Source of the DNA: Quadrisphaera sp.
GTDB lineage: Bacteria > Actinomycetota > Actinomycetes > Actinomycetales > Quadrisphaeraceae
Assembly (NCBI GenBank): GCA_029257185.1
Contig: JARICT010000100.1
Location: 21,187 to 85,186 of the forward strand
Direction of reading: 5' to 3'
Length of the DNA: 64,000 nucleotides
The notes below the pieces were generated by a model, which saw nothing but the letters and a program-made list of their open reading frames with translations, was not told the origin of the DNA and did no database searches. Below are positions 1 to 9,874 of this stretch, one piece after another. The position numbers and the translations under genes are program-made. The stretch's first letter is position 1. Every line of letters starts with the position of its first letter.

Positions 1-66
1 CTGGGAGCAGAGGTCGACCGCGTCGGCGCCCGCGACCAGGCCGAGGCCGAGCAGGTGCGGGCATGA
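1..66 (+). CDS. C-terminal end of an Mrp/Mnh antiporter subunit (partial)
   Basis: Only the last 21 codons lie in the window. They encode a hydrophilic tail ending EAEQVRA. The stop codon overlaps the next start (ATGA), so this is the upstream partner of mnhC. In actinobacteria the gene before mnhC is usually the large MnhA subunit, often fused to MnhB; the identity here rests on that context because the visible residues carry no diagnostic motif. Confidence 0.5.
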   Translation: MGAEVDRVGARDQAEAEQVRA

Positions 67-418
67 CCCCCACCGTCGTCCTGCCGCTCGTGATCGGCGT
101 GGTCGTGGCGGCCGGCGTCTACCTCATGACCTCGCGCCACCTCAGCCGCGTGGTGGTCGGGGTGGTGCTCGTCGGCAACGGCGTCAACCTGCTGATCCTC
201 TCCGCCGCCGGGCCCGCCGGGCGCGCCCCCATCGAGGGCTCCGGCGCCGGCGAGATGAGCGACCCTCTCCCCCAGGCCATGGTCCTCACCGCCATCGTCA
301 TCACGCTCGCGATCACGACGTTCCTGCTGGCCGTCGTGTACCGCCGCAGCCGGCTCTCGGGGGACGACGTCATCGAGGACGACGACGACGACCTCCGCGT
401 CCGCGGGGACGCCGGCCT

Positions 419-422
<4 letters not shown>
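63..422 (+). CDS. mnhC: Na+/H+ antiporter subunit C (MrpC/MnhC, NuoK-like)
   Basis: A 119-residue membrane protein of the size usual for MnhC. It has three hydrophobic segments (about residues 4-22, 28-50 and 70-94) in the NuoK fold, and then a strongly acidic tail with five consecutive Asp. It is a small subunit of the multi-protein Mrp complex that exchanges cytoplasmic Na+ or other cations for external protons. The ATG overlaps the previous stop and its own stop overlaps the mnhD start (GTGA), so the cluster is translationally coupled. The family assignment is secure from length, hydrophobic pattern and position. The acidic tail is variable in the family and its role is unknown. Confidence 0.9.
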
Positions 423-2046
<1,624 letters not shown>

Positions 2047-2050
<4 letters not shown>

Positions 2051-2610
2051 GCCATGAGCTGACGCGCGGGAAGCCCGCCACCGTCTCGTGGATCCCGCGA
2101 CGGCACGAGCTGCCGATGCTCACCCTGATGGTCGTGGTCTACCTCGGGCTGCTCGGCTCGCTGTCGCTGGAGGCGATCGTCAGCGCCGTGGTGGTGGCGC
2201 TGGTGCTGCGGGTGGTCCTCCCGCTGCCCATGCTGCCGCGCGACGGCGAGCCGCACCCGGTGGGGCTGCTGCGCCTCGGCGCCCGGGTGGTCTACGAGCT
2301 GGTCGTCTCCAGCGCCCAGGTCGCCTGGCTCGCGCTGCGCCCCGGGCCCCCGCCGGCCACGAGCGTCGTGGCGATCCGGCTGCGGACCGACTCGGACCTG
2401 CTGGCGGTCGTGACGTCGATGATCATCACGCTGCTGCCGGGCAGCCTGCTCGTGGACCTCGACGTGCCGACCGCGACCCTGTACGTCCACGCCCTCGGCG
2501 CCAGCCACCCCGAGGCCTCGGCCCGCAAGCAGGCTGCCGCGATCGAGCACCTGGTCGCCGAGGCGTTCGGCTCGCCGGCCGACCGGCAGCTCTGCAGGCA
2601 GACCGCATGA
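2047..2610 (+). CDS. mnhE: Na+/H+ antiporter subunit E (MrpE/MnhE)
   Basis: A 187-residue membrane protein. After a short cytoplasmic leader there are two or three hydrophobic segments in residues 15-75. These are followed by the conserved MnhE block around residues 110-145 (TSMIITLLPGSLLVD) and a soluble alpha/beta tail. MnhE is needed for assembly and activity of the Mrp complex rather than being a separate channel. GTG is taken as the start because it overlaps the mnhD stop (GTGA) like the other junctions of this operon. The stop overlaps the mnhF ATG. Confidence 0.9.
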
Positions 2611-2885
2611 CCGTCCTGGGGGTGGCGGGCGTGGTCTCGCTGGCGATCATCGGCGTGGGGGCGGTGCTGACGCTGGTCCGCCTGGTCCGGGGACCGGGCA
2701 GCCCGGACCGCGCGGTCGCCTCCGACGTCCTGGTCAGCCTGCTCATGGCCGGGCTGCTGGTGCACATGACCGTCAACGGCAGCGACACCTTCGTGCCGGT
2801 GCTGCTCGTCCTGGCGCTGCTCGGCTTCGTCAGCTCGTCCACCATCGCCCGCTTCCTGAGCCCCAGCGACCGGGAGGGCGAGTGA
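2607..2885 (+). CDS. mnhF: Na+/H+ antiporter subunit F (MrpF/MnhF)
   Basis: A 92-residue protein with three transmembrane segments and the family hallmark RLVRGPGSPDRAVASDVL at about residues 25-42. The start is the ATG that overlaps the mnhE stop (ATGA). A longer reading frame upstream exists but would run through mnhE. The gene belongs to the cation/proton antiporter complex and is coupled to mnhG by a GTGA overlap. Confidence 0.92.
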   Translation: MTVLGVAGVVSLAIIGVGAVLTLVRLVRGPGSPDRAVASDVLVSLLMAGLLVHMTVNGSDTFVPVLLVLALLGFVSSSTIARFLSPSDREGE

Positions 2886-3331
2886 GCACGCTCGAGACGG
2901 TCCTGGACGTCGTCTCCGCGCTGTGCCTGGTGCTCGGGGCCGTGCTCTCGCTCTCGGCCGGGGTGGGGCTCGTGCGCTTCCCCGACCTCATCTCGCGCAT
3001 GCACGCCGGCGCCAAGCCGCAGGTGCTCGGGCTGCTCCTGATGCTGCTCGGCGCGCTGCTGCAGGTGGGGTGGTCGGCGGTCCCCGAGATGCTGCTCGTC
3101 GCGGCCTTCCAGGTGGTGACCGTCCCGGTGGCCACCCACCTGCTGGCCCGGGCGTCCTTCCGCTCGGGGGCCGCGGACCGTTCGCGGCTGGAGGTCGACG
3201 ACCTCAGCAGCCAGCTCAGACCGCTGGCCCGGCCGTCCGGGACCGCCGGGCCCCAGGGCTCTCCCGTCGAGGGGAGCGCCCCCGACCGGGCCGGAGACGA
3301 CGGCTCCGGCCCGGTCGACCGCGGTCCCTGA
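2882..3331 (+). CDS. mnhG: Na+/H+ antiporter subunit G (MrpG/MnhG)
   Basis: A 149-residue protein with the MnhG fold: a first hydrophobic helix, the conserved GLVRFPDLISRMHAGAKPQ stretch at about residues 27-45, and two further membrane helices up to about residue 95. The last 50 residues are a hydrophilic Gly/Pro/Asp-rich tail not needed for the family assignment. It is the final gene of the cluster. The next gene is convergent and only 15 bp away, so the operon ends here, although no clear hairpin terminator was seen. Confidence 0.92.
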   Translation: MSTLETVLDVVSALCLVLGAVLSLSAGVGLVRFPDLISRMHAGAKPQVLGLLLMLLGALLQVGWSAVPEMLLVAAFQVVTVPVATHLLARASFRSGAADRSRLEVDDLSSQLRPLARPSGTAGPQGSPVEGSAPDRAGDDGSGPVDRGP

Positions 3332-3346
3332 GGAGGCCGGGCGGGG

Positions 3347-4477
3347 TCAGGGGTGCAGCACGACCTTGGTCCAGCCCTCGTCCCTGGCGTCGAAGTGCTG
3401 GTACGCCTCGACGGCCTGGTCGAGACCCAGCTCGTGGCTGACGATGAACCCCGGGTTGGCCCGGCCCGCGATGATGAGGTCGCGCAGCCGCCGGTTGTAG
3501 ATCTTCACGTCGGCCTGCCCGGTGCCCAGGCTCAGGCCCTTGAACCAGAGCTTCCCGAACGGGAAGCGCAGCCGGCCCTGCTGCATCAGCTCGTCGGGGC
3601 CGTGGGGGTCGGCGGGGAGGAAGATGCCCACCCCGCCGATGCCCCCGGTGGCCCGCACGACGTCGACGAGGGTGTCGTAGGTCCCGGCCGGGTGCTCGAC
3701 GCCCTCGTGGTCGTGCGCCTGCCAGCCGACGGCCTCGACGCCGCGGTCGACGCCGACGCCCTTCGTGGCCTCCATGATCTGCTCGGCGGGGTCGCCCTCG
3801 CTGAAGTCGATCGGGGTCGCCCCCACCTTCTCGGCGAGCGCGAGACGGTCGGCGTGCTGGTCGACGACGAAGATCCGGTCGGCGCCCTGGATGCTGGCCG
3901 ACAGCGCGGCCATGAGCCCCACGGGGCCGGCGCCCATGACGGCGATCGACTCCCCGGGCTCGAGACCGGCGAGGCGGGTGCCGTGCCAGCCGGTGGGGAA
4001 GATGTCCGAGAGCATGGTGAAGTCGAGCTCGTGCTCGGTGCCGCCGGGCAGCCGGAGCGCGTTGAAGTCCGCGAACGGCACGCGCAGGTACTCGGCCTGC
4101 CCGCCCTGGTACGGCCCCATGTCGGCGAACCCGAAGGCGCCGCCGGGGGTGTCCGAGCCGATCTCCAGGCAGAACCCCGTCTTCTGCGCCTGGCAGTTGC
4201 GGCAGTGGCCGCAGCCGATGTTGAACGGCAGCGAGACGCGGTCCCCGACCTTCAGCCGGGTGATGCCGGAGCCGACCTCGGCGACCGTTCCCATGTTCTC
4301 GTGGCCGAGGATCCGGCCCGTCTCGAGGTCGGTCCGGCCCTCGTACATGTGCAGGTCCGACCCGCAGACGTTGGCGGACGTGATCTTGACGACGGCGTCG
4401 GTGGGAGCCTCGACCTTCGCGTCGGGCACCTCCTCGACGCGGACCTCGTGGGGGCCCTGGTACGTGACTGCACGCAT
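3347..4477 (-). CDS. fdhA: Zinc-dependent alcohol/formaldehyde dehydrogenase (glutathione-independent FdhA type)
   Basis: A 376-residue medium-chain dehydrogenase that should oxidise an alcohol or formaldehyde with NAD+. The catalytic zinc site is seen in CGSDLHMYEG and GHENMGTV. The structural zinc ligands lie in CGHCRNCQAQKTGFC (about residues 93-107). The Rossmann motif GAGPVGL is at about residue 173. The long insertions and the final YQHFDARDEGWTKVVLHP resemble Pseudomonas glutathione-independent formaldehyde dehydrogenase. The start is set at the ATG preceded by AGGAGGAAC; an ATG 15 codons upstream gives an unrelated leader. It is a single gene with no pathway neighbours, so the physiological substrate is uncertain. 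Confidence 0.85.
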   Translation of the reverse strand: MRAVTYQGPHEVRVEEVPDAKVEAPTDAVVKITSANVCGSDLHMYEGRTDLETGRILGHENMGTVAEVGSGITRLKVGDRVSLPFNIGCGHCRNCQAQKTGFCLEIGSDTPGGAFGFADMGPYQGGQAEYLRVPFADFNALRLPGGTEHELDFTMLSDIFPTGWHGTRLAGLEPGESIAVMGAGPVGLMAALSASIQGADRIFVVDQHADRLALAEKVGATPIDFSEGDPAEQIMEATKGVGVDRGVEAVGWQAHDHEGVEHPAGTYDTLVDVVRATGGIGGVGIFLPADPHGPDELMQQGRLRFPFGKLWFKGLSLGTGQADVKIYNRRLRDLIIAGRANPGFIVSHELGLDQAVEAYQHFDARDEGWTKVVLHP

Positions 4478-4585
4478 GAACGTTCCTCCTGCGGTACGGC
4501 GGGCCGCGGCGGGGGTCTGCACCGCTGGCCCCCTCAGTCCTACCCCTTCGTGCGGTGACCAGCCACCGGGGAGAGAGCCAGGAGG

Positions 4586-5155
4586 TCAGCGCTCCGTGAG
4601 CATGATGCGCGCATCGTCCGCCATGCGCGCCACGCGCTCGTAGCCGTCGCCGGCGTAGAGCGGCACCGGGACGAGGCCGGAGACCGGTTGGACGTCGTCC
4701 TGGCCCACACGCCCGCCGAGCAGGACGACGCACACCGAGGTGTCGCGCTGTCTCGAGACCCACAGCAGGCCGTCGGGTGCCATCGGTGAGCCGTGGAGCG
4801 CACGAGCCCATGAGGCGGCGGTCGCCACCTCGTCCTGCAGCCGCCGACGAGCGACGCTCTTCTCACCCCGGACGGGGACGTCGTGGAAGACTCTCTCCGA
4901 GACCGCGCCCTCGAGGTCCTCCGCGGCGCAGAGCACCGCGACGTGCTGGTCAGCGCCGTCCGGCACGAAGGGGCTGACGCGGCCAGGAGTCAGAGGTGCA
5001 CCCTGGCTCACGTCGGTGAAGGCATGCCCGTCCCTGTGGGCCGAGTGGACCCTGACCAGCCGGGTGCCAGCGTCGTAGGTGCGGATCGGCGGATCCGTGT
5101 CCTCCGATCCCGGGGGCGGAGGACACGTCGCCGGTGGCTGTGGTGGCGCGCTCAC
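4586..5155 (-). CDS. RES-domain toxin of a type II toxin-antitoxin pair
   Basis: A 189-residue protein with the RES fold after a Pro-rich leader of about 25 residues. Visible RES blocks are the first Arg motif RLVRVH (about 32-37), GRVSPF, the A-x-x-E segment CAAEDLEGAVSERVFHD, and DGLLWVSRQRDTSVCVVLL. Characterised RES toxins (MbcT, Res of Xre-Res systems) are ADP-ribosyltransferase-like enzymes that destroy or use NAD+. The GTG start overlaps the antitoxin stop by 4 bp, the usual antitoxin-first arrangement. All expected blocks are present, so the toxin looks intact. Confidence 0.82.
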   Translation of the reverse strand: MSAPPQPPATCPPPPGSEDTDPPIRTYDAGTRLVRVHSAHRDGHAFTDVSQGAPLTPGRVSPFVPDGADQHVAVLCAAEDLEGAVSERVFHDVPVRGEKSVARRRLQDEVATAASWARALHGSPMAPDGLLWVSRQRDTSVCVVLLGGRVGQDDVQPVSGLVPVPLYAGDGYERVARMADDARIMLTER

Positions 5156-5655
5156 CCCGGGGTGTCGGCGACCGCCGAGCGGACGGCGTCCAGCACGTCG
5201 TCCGGCGACTCACCGAGCAGGTCGACAGGGCGTGCGCCGTCCAGCCAGGCATTGCTCGACGTGAACCACAGCGCCAGGTCCCAGCCCTGGAGTCGATCAC
5301 CCGCAGCATCGATGACCCGCAGCATCGATGACCTGCGCGATGACGGGCCGTGTCCGGCCCGCGCGGCGAGCTGGGTCGACGTCAGGACGCCGTACCTCTC
5401 GGCGAGCTCGAGGCGAGCCTCGGCGTTCCGGTGGGCCTGCAGCACGCTGCCCCGCGGCATGACGCTGCTCAGCGGCGGCATCAGCTGCTCCACCAGAGCA
5501 GCCACCCTGCCCCGCCCCGCAGCCGTCAGCTCGGTCCCGAGGACCACCGGCTCCCCGGCTGCGCACGAGGTCGACCCCTGCGCCGCCACGTCGCGCTCGT
5601 CAGAGGTCGTCCCCGCATCGAGCCGCAGCAGGGTCGCCGCCGTCTCGCGACCCAT
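5152..5655 (-). CDS. Xre/MbcA/ParS-type antitoxin, probably internally deleted
   Basis: A 167-residue partner of the RES toxin. The C-terminus LALWFTSSNAWLDGARPVDL followed by DDVLDAVRSAVAD is the toxin-binding domain of MbcA/Xre antitoxins. The middle has the LAERYGVLTSTQLAARAG block. The ATG is chosen because GGAGGG lies 7 bp upstream; another ATG 15 bp further up has no such site. Between the two blocks, homologues as I recall them carry about 35 more residues. Here they are missing, and a 16-bp tandem duplication (5295-5326) sits at the join. The function is probably neutralisation of the toxin and autoregulation of the pair. Confidence 0.75.
   Translation of the reverse strand: MGRETAATLLRLDAGTTSDERDVAAQGSTSCAAGEPVVLGTELTAAGRGRVAALVEQLMPPLSSVMPRGSVLQAHRNAEARLELAERYGVLTSTQLAARAGHGPSSRRSSMLRVIDAAGDRLQGWDLALWFTSSNAWLDGARPVDLLGESPDDVLDAVRSAVADTPG
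5295..5326. repeat. 16-bp tandem duplication inside the antitoxin gene
   Basis: Two adjacent copies of gatSacccgcagcatc differ at a single base. Sixteen is not a multiple of three, so the duplication changes the reading frame. On the coding strand the upstream copy is read SSMLR in the intact frame but VIDAAG in the neighbouring frame, while the downstream copy is read VIDAAG in the intact frame. Confidence 0.9.
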
Positions 5656-6051
5656 GTCGTGTCCCTCCATCGTGCAGAGGTGATCGACCGATGAGATCGA
5701 CGGCATGGATGAGGGCACCTCACTCGACTCGCGCGCTCACCTCGCTCGACACCGCGGGCGGAGCGTGTCCACGGCTATCCGCCCACCAGGGGTGCAGGAG
5801 CAGCCCCAGCGCCTCGTGCGTCGGTGGAGACCAGGTGAAGCCGGGCAACAGCGCGTCGCGGTGTCAGGGCCGGATCGGCGCCAGGCGGCTCTGACGCCCA
5901 CCAGAGTCCTGCCGGGCGGCGCACCGTCCGCCGTCGCAGGACGCCGCGAGCCAGCGCGAACGGGGACCTGGTGCGTCCGACACGCCGTCAGGCGACGCGC
6001 CAGGCCCCCGCTCGACGGGCTGAGGGCGCGGACGTCTCGCGCGGCGACGAC
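5656..6051. other. Intergenic stretch without a convincing gene
   Basis: About 400 bp between the antitoxin start and the end of oleD. Open frames exist on both strands but are Arg-rich, lack recognisable motifs and have no good ribosome-binding site. Just upstream of the antitoxin start, GATCGA occurs twice 13 bp apart (5684-5701), a possible autoregulator site. Nothing else was recognised; it may be degraded sequence. Confidence 0.6.
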
Positions 6052-6068
6052 CACGGCGGGCCGCCGTG
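6052..6068 (-). terminator. Short hairpin after the ole operon
   Basis: CACGGC and GCCGTG form a short GC-only inverted repeat with a 5-base loop, 3 bp after the oleD stop. There is no T-run, which is common for actinobacterial terminators. Assignment rests on position. Confidence 0.35.
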
Positions 6069-6071
6069 CGC

Positions 6072-7085
6072 TCAGGCCGGGGCGGCCCAGCCGTCGTAGA
6101 AGCTCGCCGTGCGGCGCAGACCCTCGTCGATGCCCACACCCGGTTCCCACCGCAGCGCGGCGCGGGTCTCGCGCAGGTCGAACCAGTGGGCGGTGCCGAG
6201 CTGCTCGGCGAGGAACCGGGTCAGCGGCGGCTCGTCGTCGGCGACCGACGAGCCGACGCGCCGCAGCACCGCCCAGACGCCCTCGGCGAGCGCGCCCGCC
6301 GCCCAGGCGAGCGGGAAGGGGACGCTGCGCGTGGGGACCTGCCCGCCGCCCGCCAGGGCGATGCGCGAGATCAGCTCGCCGACCGGGCGCGGCTGTCCCG
6401 AGGTGACGACGAACGCCCGGCCGGCCACGGCCCGGTCCCCCTCGAGGGCCCGGTCCAGTGCCGCGATCACCGCGCTCACCGCGTCGTCGCTGTACGTGGA
6501 GTCAACCAGGGGCGCCCCGTCACCGACCAGCGGCATGCGCCCGGTGAGCGAGCGCTGGGCGACCCGCTCGACCAGCTGGGTGTCCCCCGGTCCCCACATG
6601 AGGTGCGGGCGCACCGCGACGGTGGTGAAGCCCGGCCCGTCCGCCTCCAGGGCGGCGACCTCCCCTGCGGCCTTGGTGCGGGCGTAGGCCCCCCGGGCGT
6701 GGTCCGGGGAGGCGGGGCCGGCGCCCTCGCCCACGATGGAGGAGCCGGTGTGGGCGACCGACGGGGACGACACCTGGACGAAGGCCCGCGCCCCCGCGCC
6801 GCGGGCGGCGGCCACCAGGGCGGCGGTCCCGGTCGCGTTCACGCGGGCGAAGTCGGCCTCAGCCCCGGTGAAGCCGACCTTCGCGGCGCAGTGCACCACG
6901 GCGCCGGCGCCCCGGACGGCCTCTTCGAGCGCCCCCTGGTCGGTGACCGATCCGCAGACCTCACGGACACCGTCGACCCCGCTGGAGCGGCGCTGGAGCG
7001 TCGTCACGTCGTCGCCGCGCTCGATCAGGCGCGCCGCCACGGTGCCCCCCAGCAGCCCGGAGGCGCCGGTGACGAGAACCCTCAC
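6072..7085 (-). CDS. oleD: OleD-type NAD(P)-dependent reductase (extended SDR)
   Basis: A 337-residue extended short-chain dehydrogenase. The nucleotide-binding motif VTGASGLLGG is at residues 5-14 and the catalytic YxxxK pair is seen in YARTKAAGE at about residue 143. It resembles 3-beta-hydroxysteroid dehydrogenase/isomerase relatives such as OleD. OleD reduces the 2-alkyl-3-ketoacid made by OleA to the 2-alkyl-3-hydroxyacid. The GTG start overlaps the oleBC stop (GTGA), which together with oleA upstream makes the pathway assignment firm. By sequence alone it would only be called an epimerase/dehydratase. Confidence 0.82.
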   Translation of the reverse strand: MRVLVTGASGLLGGTVAARLIERGDDVTTLQRRSSGVDGVREVCGSVTDQGALEEAVRGAGAVVHCAAKVGFTGAEADFARVNATGTAALVAAARGAGARAFVQVSSPSVAHTGSSIVGEGAGPASPDHARGAYARTKAAGEVAALEADGPGFTTVAVRPHLMWGPGDTQLVERVAQRSLTGRMPLVGDGAPLVDSTYSDDAVSAVIAALDRALEGDRAVAGRAFVVTSGQPRPVGELISRIALAGGGQVPTRSVPFPLAWAAGALAEGVWAVLRRVGSSVADDEPPLTRFLAEQLGTAHWFDLRETRAALRWEPGVGIDEGLRRTASFYDGWAAPA

Positions 7086-9874
7086 GGGGCGCTCCGGGCG
7101 CTCGTGCGCCCGGCCAGGACGCCCTCGGCCCAGGCGGCGACGCGGGCACGGTCGATCTTGGAGCGGTGACGGATGTCGGTGGGCAGCGCGGACGTGACGA
7201 GGACCGCGGACACGTCCACGGGCTGCGCGGCGGTGCGCACCTGCGTGGCGAGACCGAGCGGCGCCGGGCCGGGGGCCGCGGGGCGGCGGTCGTCACGGGC
7301 GTCGTCACCGCGCACCTCGACCACCACGACGCACACCTGGGCACCGCGCGGACCCACGCCCACGAGCGCCGCGCGCGCCACGGCGGGCAGCTCCTGGACG
7401 CGCTGCTCGACACCGACCGGCGTCACGACGCCGCCGGCGGTGAGGACCACGTGGGCGAGGCGGCCCTCGACCCACAGCCTCCCGGACTCGTCGAGGTGCC
7501 CGACGTCGCCCGTGCGGTGCCACCCGGCGTCGACCGCGGAGGCCCGCTCGACGTCCCACAGCTGGTCGTAGCGGTCCTTGACGTGGGGGGCGCTGACGGC
7601 CACCTCACCGGTGACGCCCGCCTGCGTCGTCAGCGCGCCGCTCGGGCGCCCGCCGACGTCCAGGGGGGCCACGGCCACCGTCGCGCCGGGCACGGCGGAC
7701 CCGACCAGCACGCCCTCGCCGGTCCCCGCCTCCAGCAGCTCCTCGAGCGAGACGTCCGTCGTCGGCAGGGCCTCGGTCATCCCGTAGGGCGTGCGGGCGG
7801 TGGCACCGGGCACCAGCGCCGCCGCGGCTGCCAGGACCGACGGGTCGACGGGGGCCCCGGCGGAGAGCAGCACCTCCACGCCGTCGAGCGCCGCGCTCTG
7901 GCGGGCGTCGAGGTCGCCGGCGGTCGCGACGACGTTGGCCAGCGCTGCCGGTGAGGCGAAGACCCCCTTGGCGCCCACCGCGGCCACCGCGTTCGCGAGC
8001 GCGGGGGCGGTCAGCGTCGCGGGCTTCGTGACGTCGGTCTCCGGCACCGCCGAGGTGGCTCCCAGCGCCGGGCCGAGCAGGGCGAACGGGGCGAAGGCGG
8101 CCACGAGCGGCCGGCCCTCGTCGACGCGGGCGACCGCTCCGAAGGTGTCGCGCATGGCGGCCATGCGCTCGTGCGTGTAGACGACGCCCTTGGCGGGCCC
8201 CGTGGAGCCCGAGGTGAAGATGACCACGGCGTCGTCCCCGGCGGGCGGCCCGGTGTCGTGGTGGCCGAGCACGGACTCTGCGCGTCCGGAGTCACGGGCT
8301 GCGGTCAGCGTCTCGCGGCCGAGCGCCTCGATGGCGGTGAGCTCGGTCGCGGACGACAGGGCGAGCGCAGCGCGGCGCACGAGGGGCCCGCCCGGTGAGG
8401 AGCCGACGGCGACGCGTCGTCCCGGCCACCCGAGGACCCACGCGACGCCGACGGCCGGGTGCACGGCGGCGAGGTGGCTCGGGGCGGCGCCGCGGATCGC
8501 CCGGGTCAGGCCCTTCAGGCCGAGCCCCGCGTCGGCCACCACGCCCACGAGCCCGAGGCGCAGGGAGGCGTACAGGAGCACGGTGAGCTCGACGCCGGGC
8601 GGCACCAGGAGGCTGATGCGCTCGCCCGGCCTGGCGCCGTGGGCGAGCAGGCCGGCGGCGGTCTCGTCGACGCGGCGCGCCAGGGCGGCCCAGGTGATGG
8701 TGTCCGGCGGCGCGTCGGGGCGCAGCTGCACCACGGCCAGCTCGTCGCGGCCCGGTCCTGCGGCCCGCTCGTAGAGCCCGGCGACCATGGGACGGTAGGG
8801 GCGCTCAGCCGGTCCCGGCTGCGGCGGGGCAGCCCTGGGCCGGGCAGGGCGGGCGGCGACGCGCTCCGTCAGCCAGCGCGTGACGATGCCCGCGACGTCG
8901 GCCTCCTCCACCACGAGGTGCCCGGCGCTCTCCACGCGGTGCACGTCACCGTGGGGCAGGCGCGCGCGCAGGTCGTCGAGGTAGCGCTGGCCGAAGACCG
9001 GGTCGCGGGCGCCCCAGACCACGAGGGAGGGCACCGCGCCCCCCTGCCCGTCGGGACCCGGTCGGCCCGACCCCATGGCGGACAGCCCGGCCGCCACCTC
9101 GTCCAGCGCGGGTCGGCTCGGGTGGTCGAGCGTCGCGGGGATGTCGGAGACGAACGCACCGACGCCCACCCGGTCCGCGGCGCTGCGGTAGGGGGCGAGG
9201 TAGGCGCGGCGCACGGCGGGGCTCAGGCGCACGCCGGAGCCGGAGGCCCGCGGGGAGGCGAGCATCGCCCGCACGAACCCGGCGGTGGTCTCGGTGACGA
9301 GCCGGTGCACCCCCGGGGCGCGGACCGCCTGCAGCACCGGCGGCGGGGGCTCGGTGGCCCGGTGGTGGACGGCGGTGTTCGTCAGCACCACGCCGGCGAC
9401 GTGCTGCCCGCGCTCACGGACCCGGCCGGCCCAGCCGGCGCTGACGATCCCGCCCCAGTCGTGACCGAGCGAGACGAGCGGGGCGCCGGGGGCGCCGCGA
9501 CCGGTCAGCCCGAGGACGTCGGTCGCCCGCAGGAGGTCGTCGATGCGCCGCTCCAGGCGACGCCGCGTGCCGGTGCGCTCCGAGAACCCCATGTCGAGCT
9601 GGTCGACGGCGACCACGCGCCACCCGGCGGCGGCGGCGCGGGCGACGACCGAGCGCCACAGGTAGGACCACGTGGGGTTGCCGTGCACGGCGAGGACCGT
9701 GCCGACGGGCTCGCCGACCACCGACGTGGCCCCGTCCAGGAGGTGCCACCGCCGCGTCACCCCGTCGGCGTCCGCCACGTCGACCCACCGGTGCCAGGCC
9801 GGGTCGACGCCGGGCAGCTCGGGCAGGTCGGGCCGCCGCGACGTCGCAGGGTGGGCATCCGCGCTGGCGGTCAC
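7082..9874 (-). CDS. oleBC: OleBC fusion: beta-lactone decarboxylase plus beta-lactone synthetase
   Basis: A 930-residue two-domain protein. Residues about 1-330 are an alpha/beta hydrolase like haloalkane dehalogenases (HGNPTWSY oxyanion region, nucleophile Asp in GHDWGG, His in SAGHLV), matching OleB. Residues about 350-930 are an AMP-forming ligase-like domain matching OleC, with FTSGSTGPAKGVVYTH, TPYGMTE and GWHRTGDVGHLDESGRLWV. OleC closes the hydroxyacid to a beta-lactone and OleB removes CO2 to leave the cis-olefin. Fused OleBC proteins are known from actinobacteria. GTG 9874 is the start because it overlaps the oleA stop; longer frames run through oleA. Confidence 0.85.
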   Translation of the reverse strand: MTASADAHPATSRRPDLPELPGVDPAWHRWVDVADADGVTRRWHLLDGATSVVGEPVGTVLAVHGNPTWSYLWRSVVARAAAAGWRVVAVDQLDMGFSERTGTRRRLERRIDDLLRATDVLGLTGRGAPGAPLVSLGHDWGGIVSAGWAGRVRERGQHVAGVVLTNTAVHHRATEPPPPVLQAVRAPGVHRLVTETTAGFVRAMLASPRASGSGVRLSPAVRRAYLAPYRSAADRVGVGAFVSDIPATLDHPSRPALDEVAAGLSAMGSGRPGPDGQGGAVPSLVVWGARDPVFGQRYLDDLRARLPHGDVHRVESAGHLVVEEADVAGIVTRWLTERVAARPARPRAAPPQPGPAERPYRPMVAGLYERAAGPGRDELAVVQLRPDAPPDTITWAALARRVDETAAGLLAHGARPGERISLLVPPGVELTVLLYASLRLGLVGVVADAGLGLKGLTRAIRGAAPSHLAAVHPAVGVAWVLGWPGRRVAVGSSPGGPLVRRAALALSSATELTAIEALGRETLTAARDSGRAESVLGHHDTGPPAGDDAVVIFTSGSTGPAKGVVYTHERMAAMRDTFGAVARVDEGRPLVAAFAPFALLGPALGATSAVPETDVTKPATLTAPALANAVAAVGAKGVFASPAALANVVATAGDLDARQSAALDGVEVLLSAGAPVDPSVLAAAAALVPGATARTPYGMTEALPTTDVSLEELLEAGTGEGVLVGSAVPGATVAVAPLDVGGRPSGALTTQAGVTGEVAVSAPHVKDRYDQLWDVERASAVDAGWHRTGDVGHLDESGRLWVEGRLAHVVLTAGGVVTPVGVEQRVQELPAVARAALVGVGPRGAQVCVVVVEVRGDDARDDRRPAAPGPAPLGLATQVRTAAQPVDVSAVLVTSALPTDIRHRSKIDRARVAAWAEGVLAGRTSARSAP

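Noticed and set aside
5737..6150. 137-codon minus-strand frame between oleD and the antitoxin
   Set aside because: Arg/Pro-rich product without motif, overlapping the end of oleD; no ribosome-binding site.
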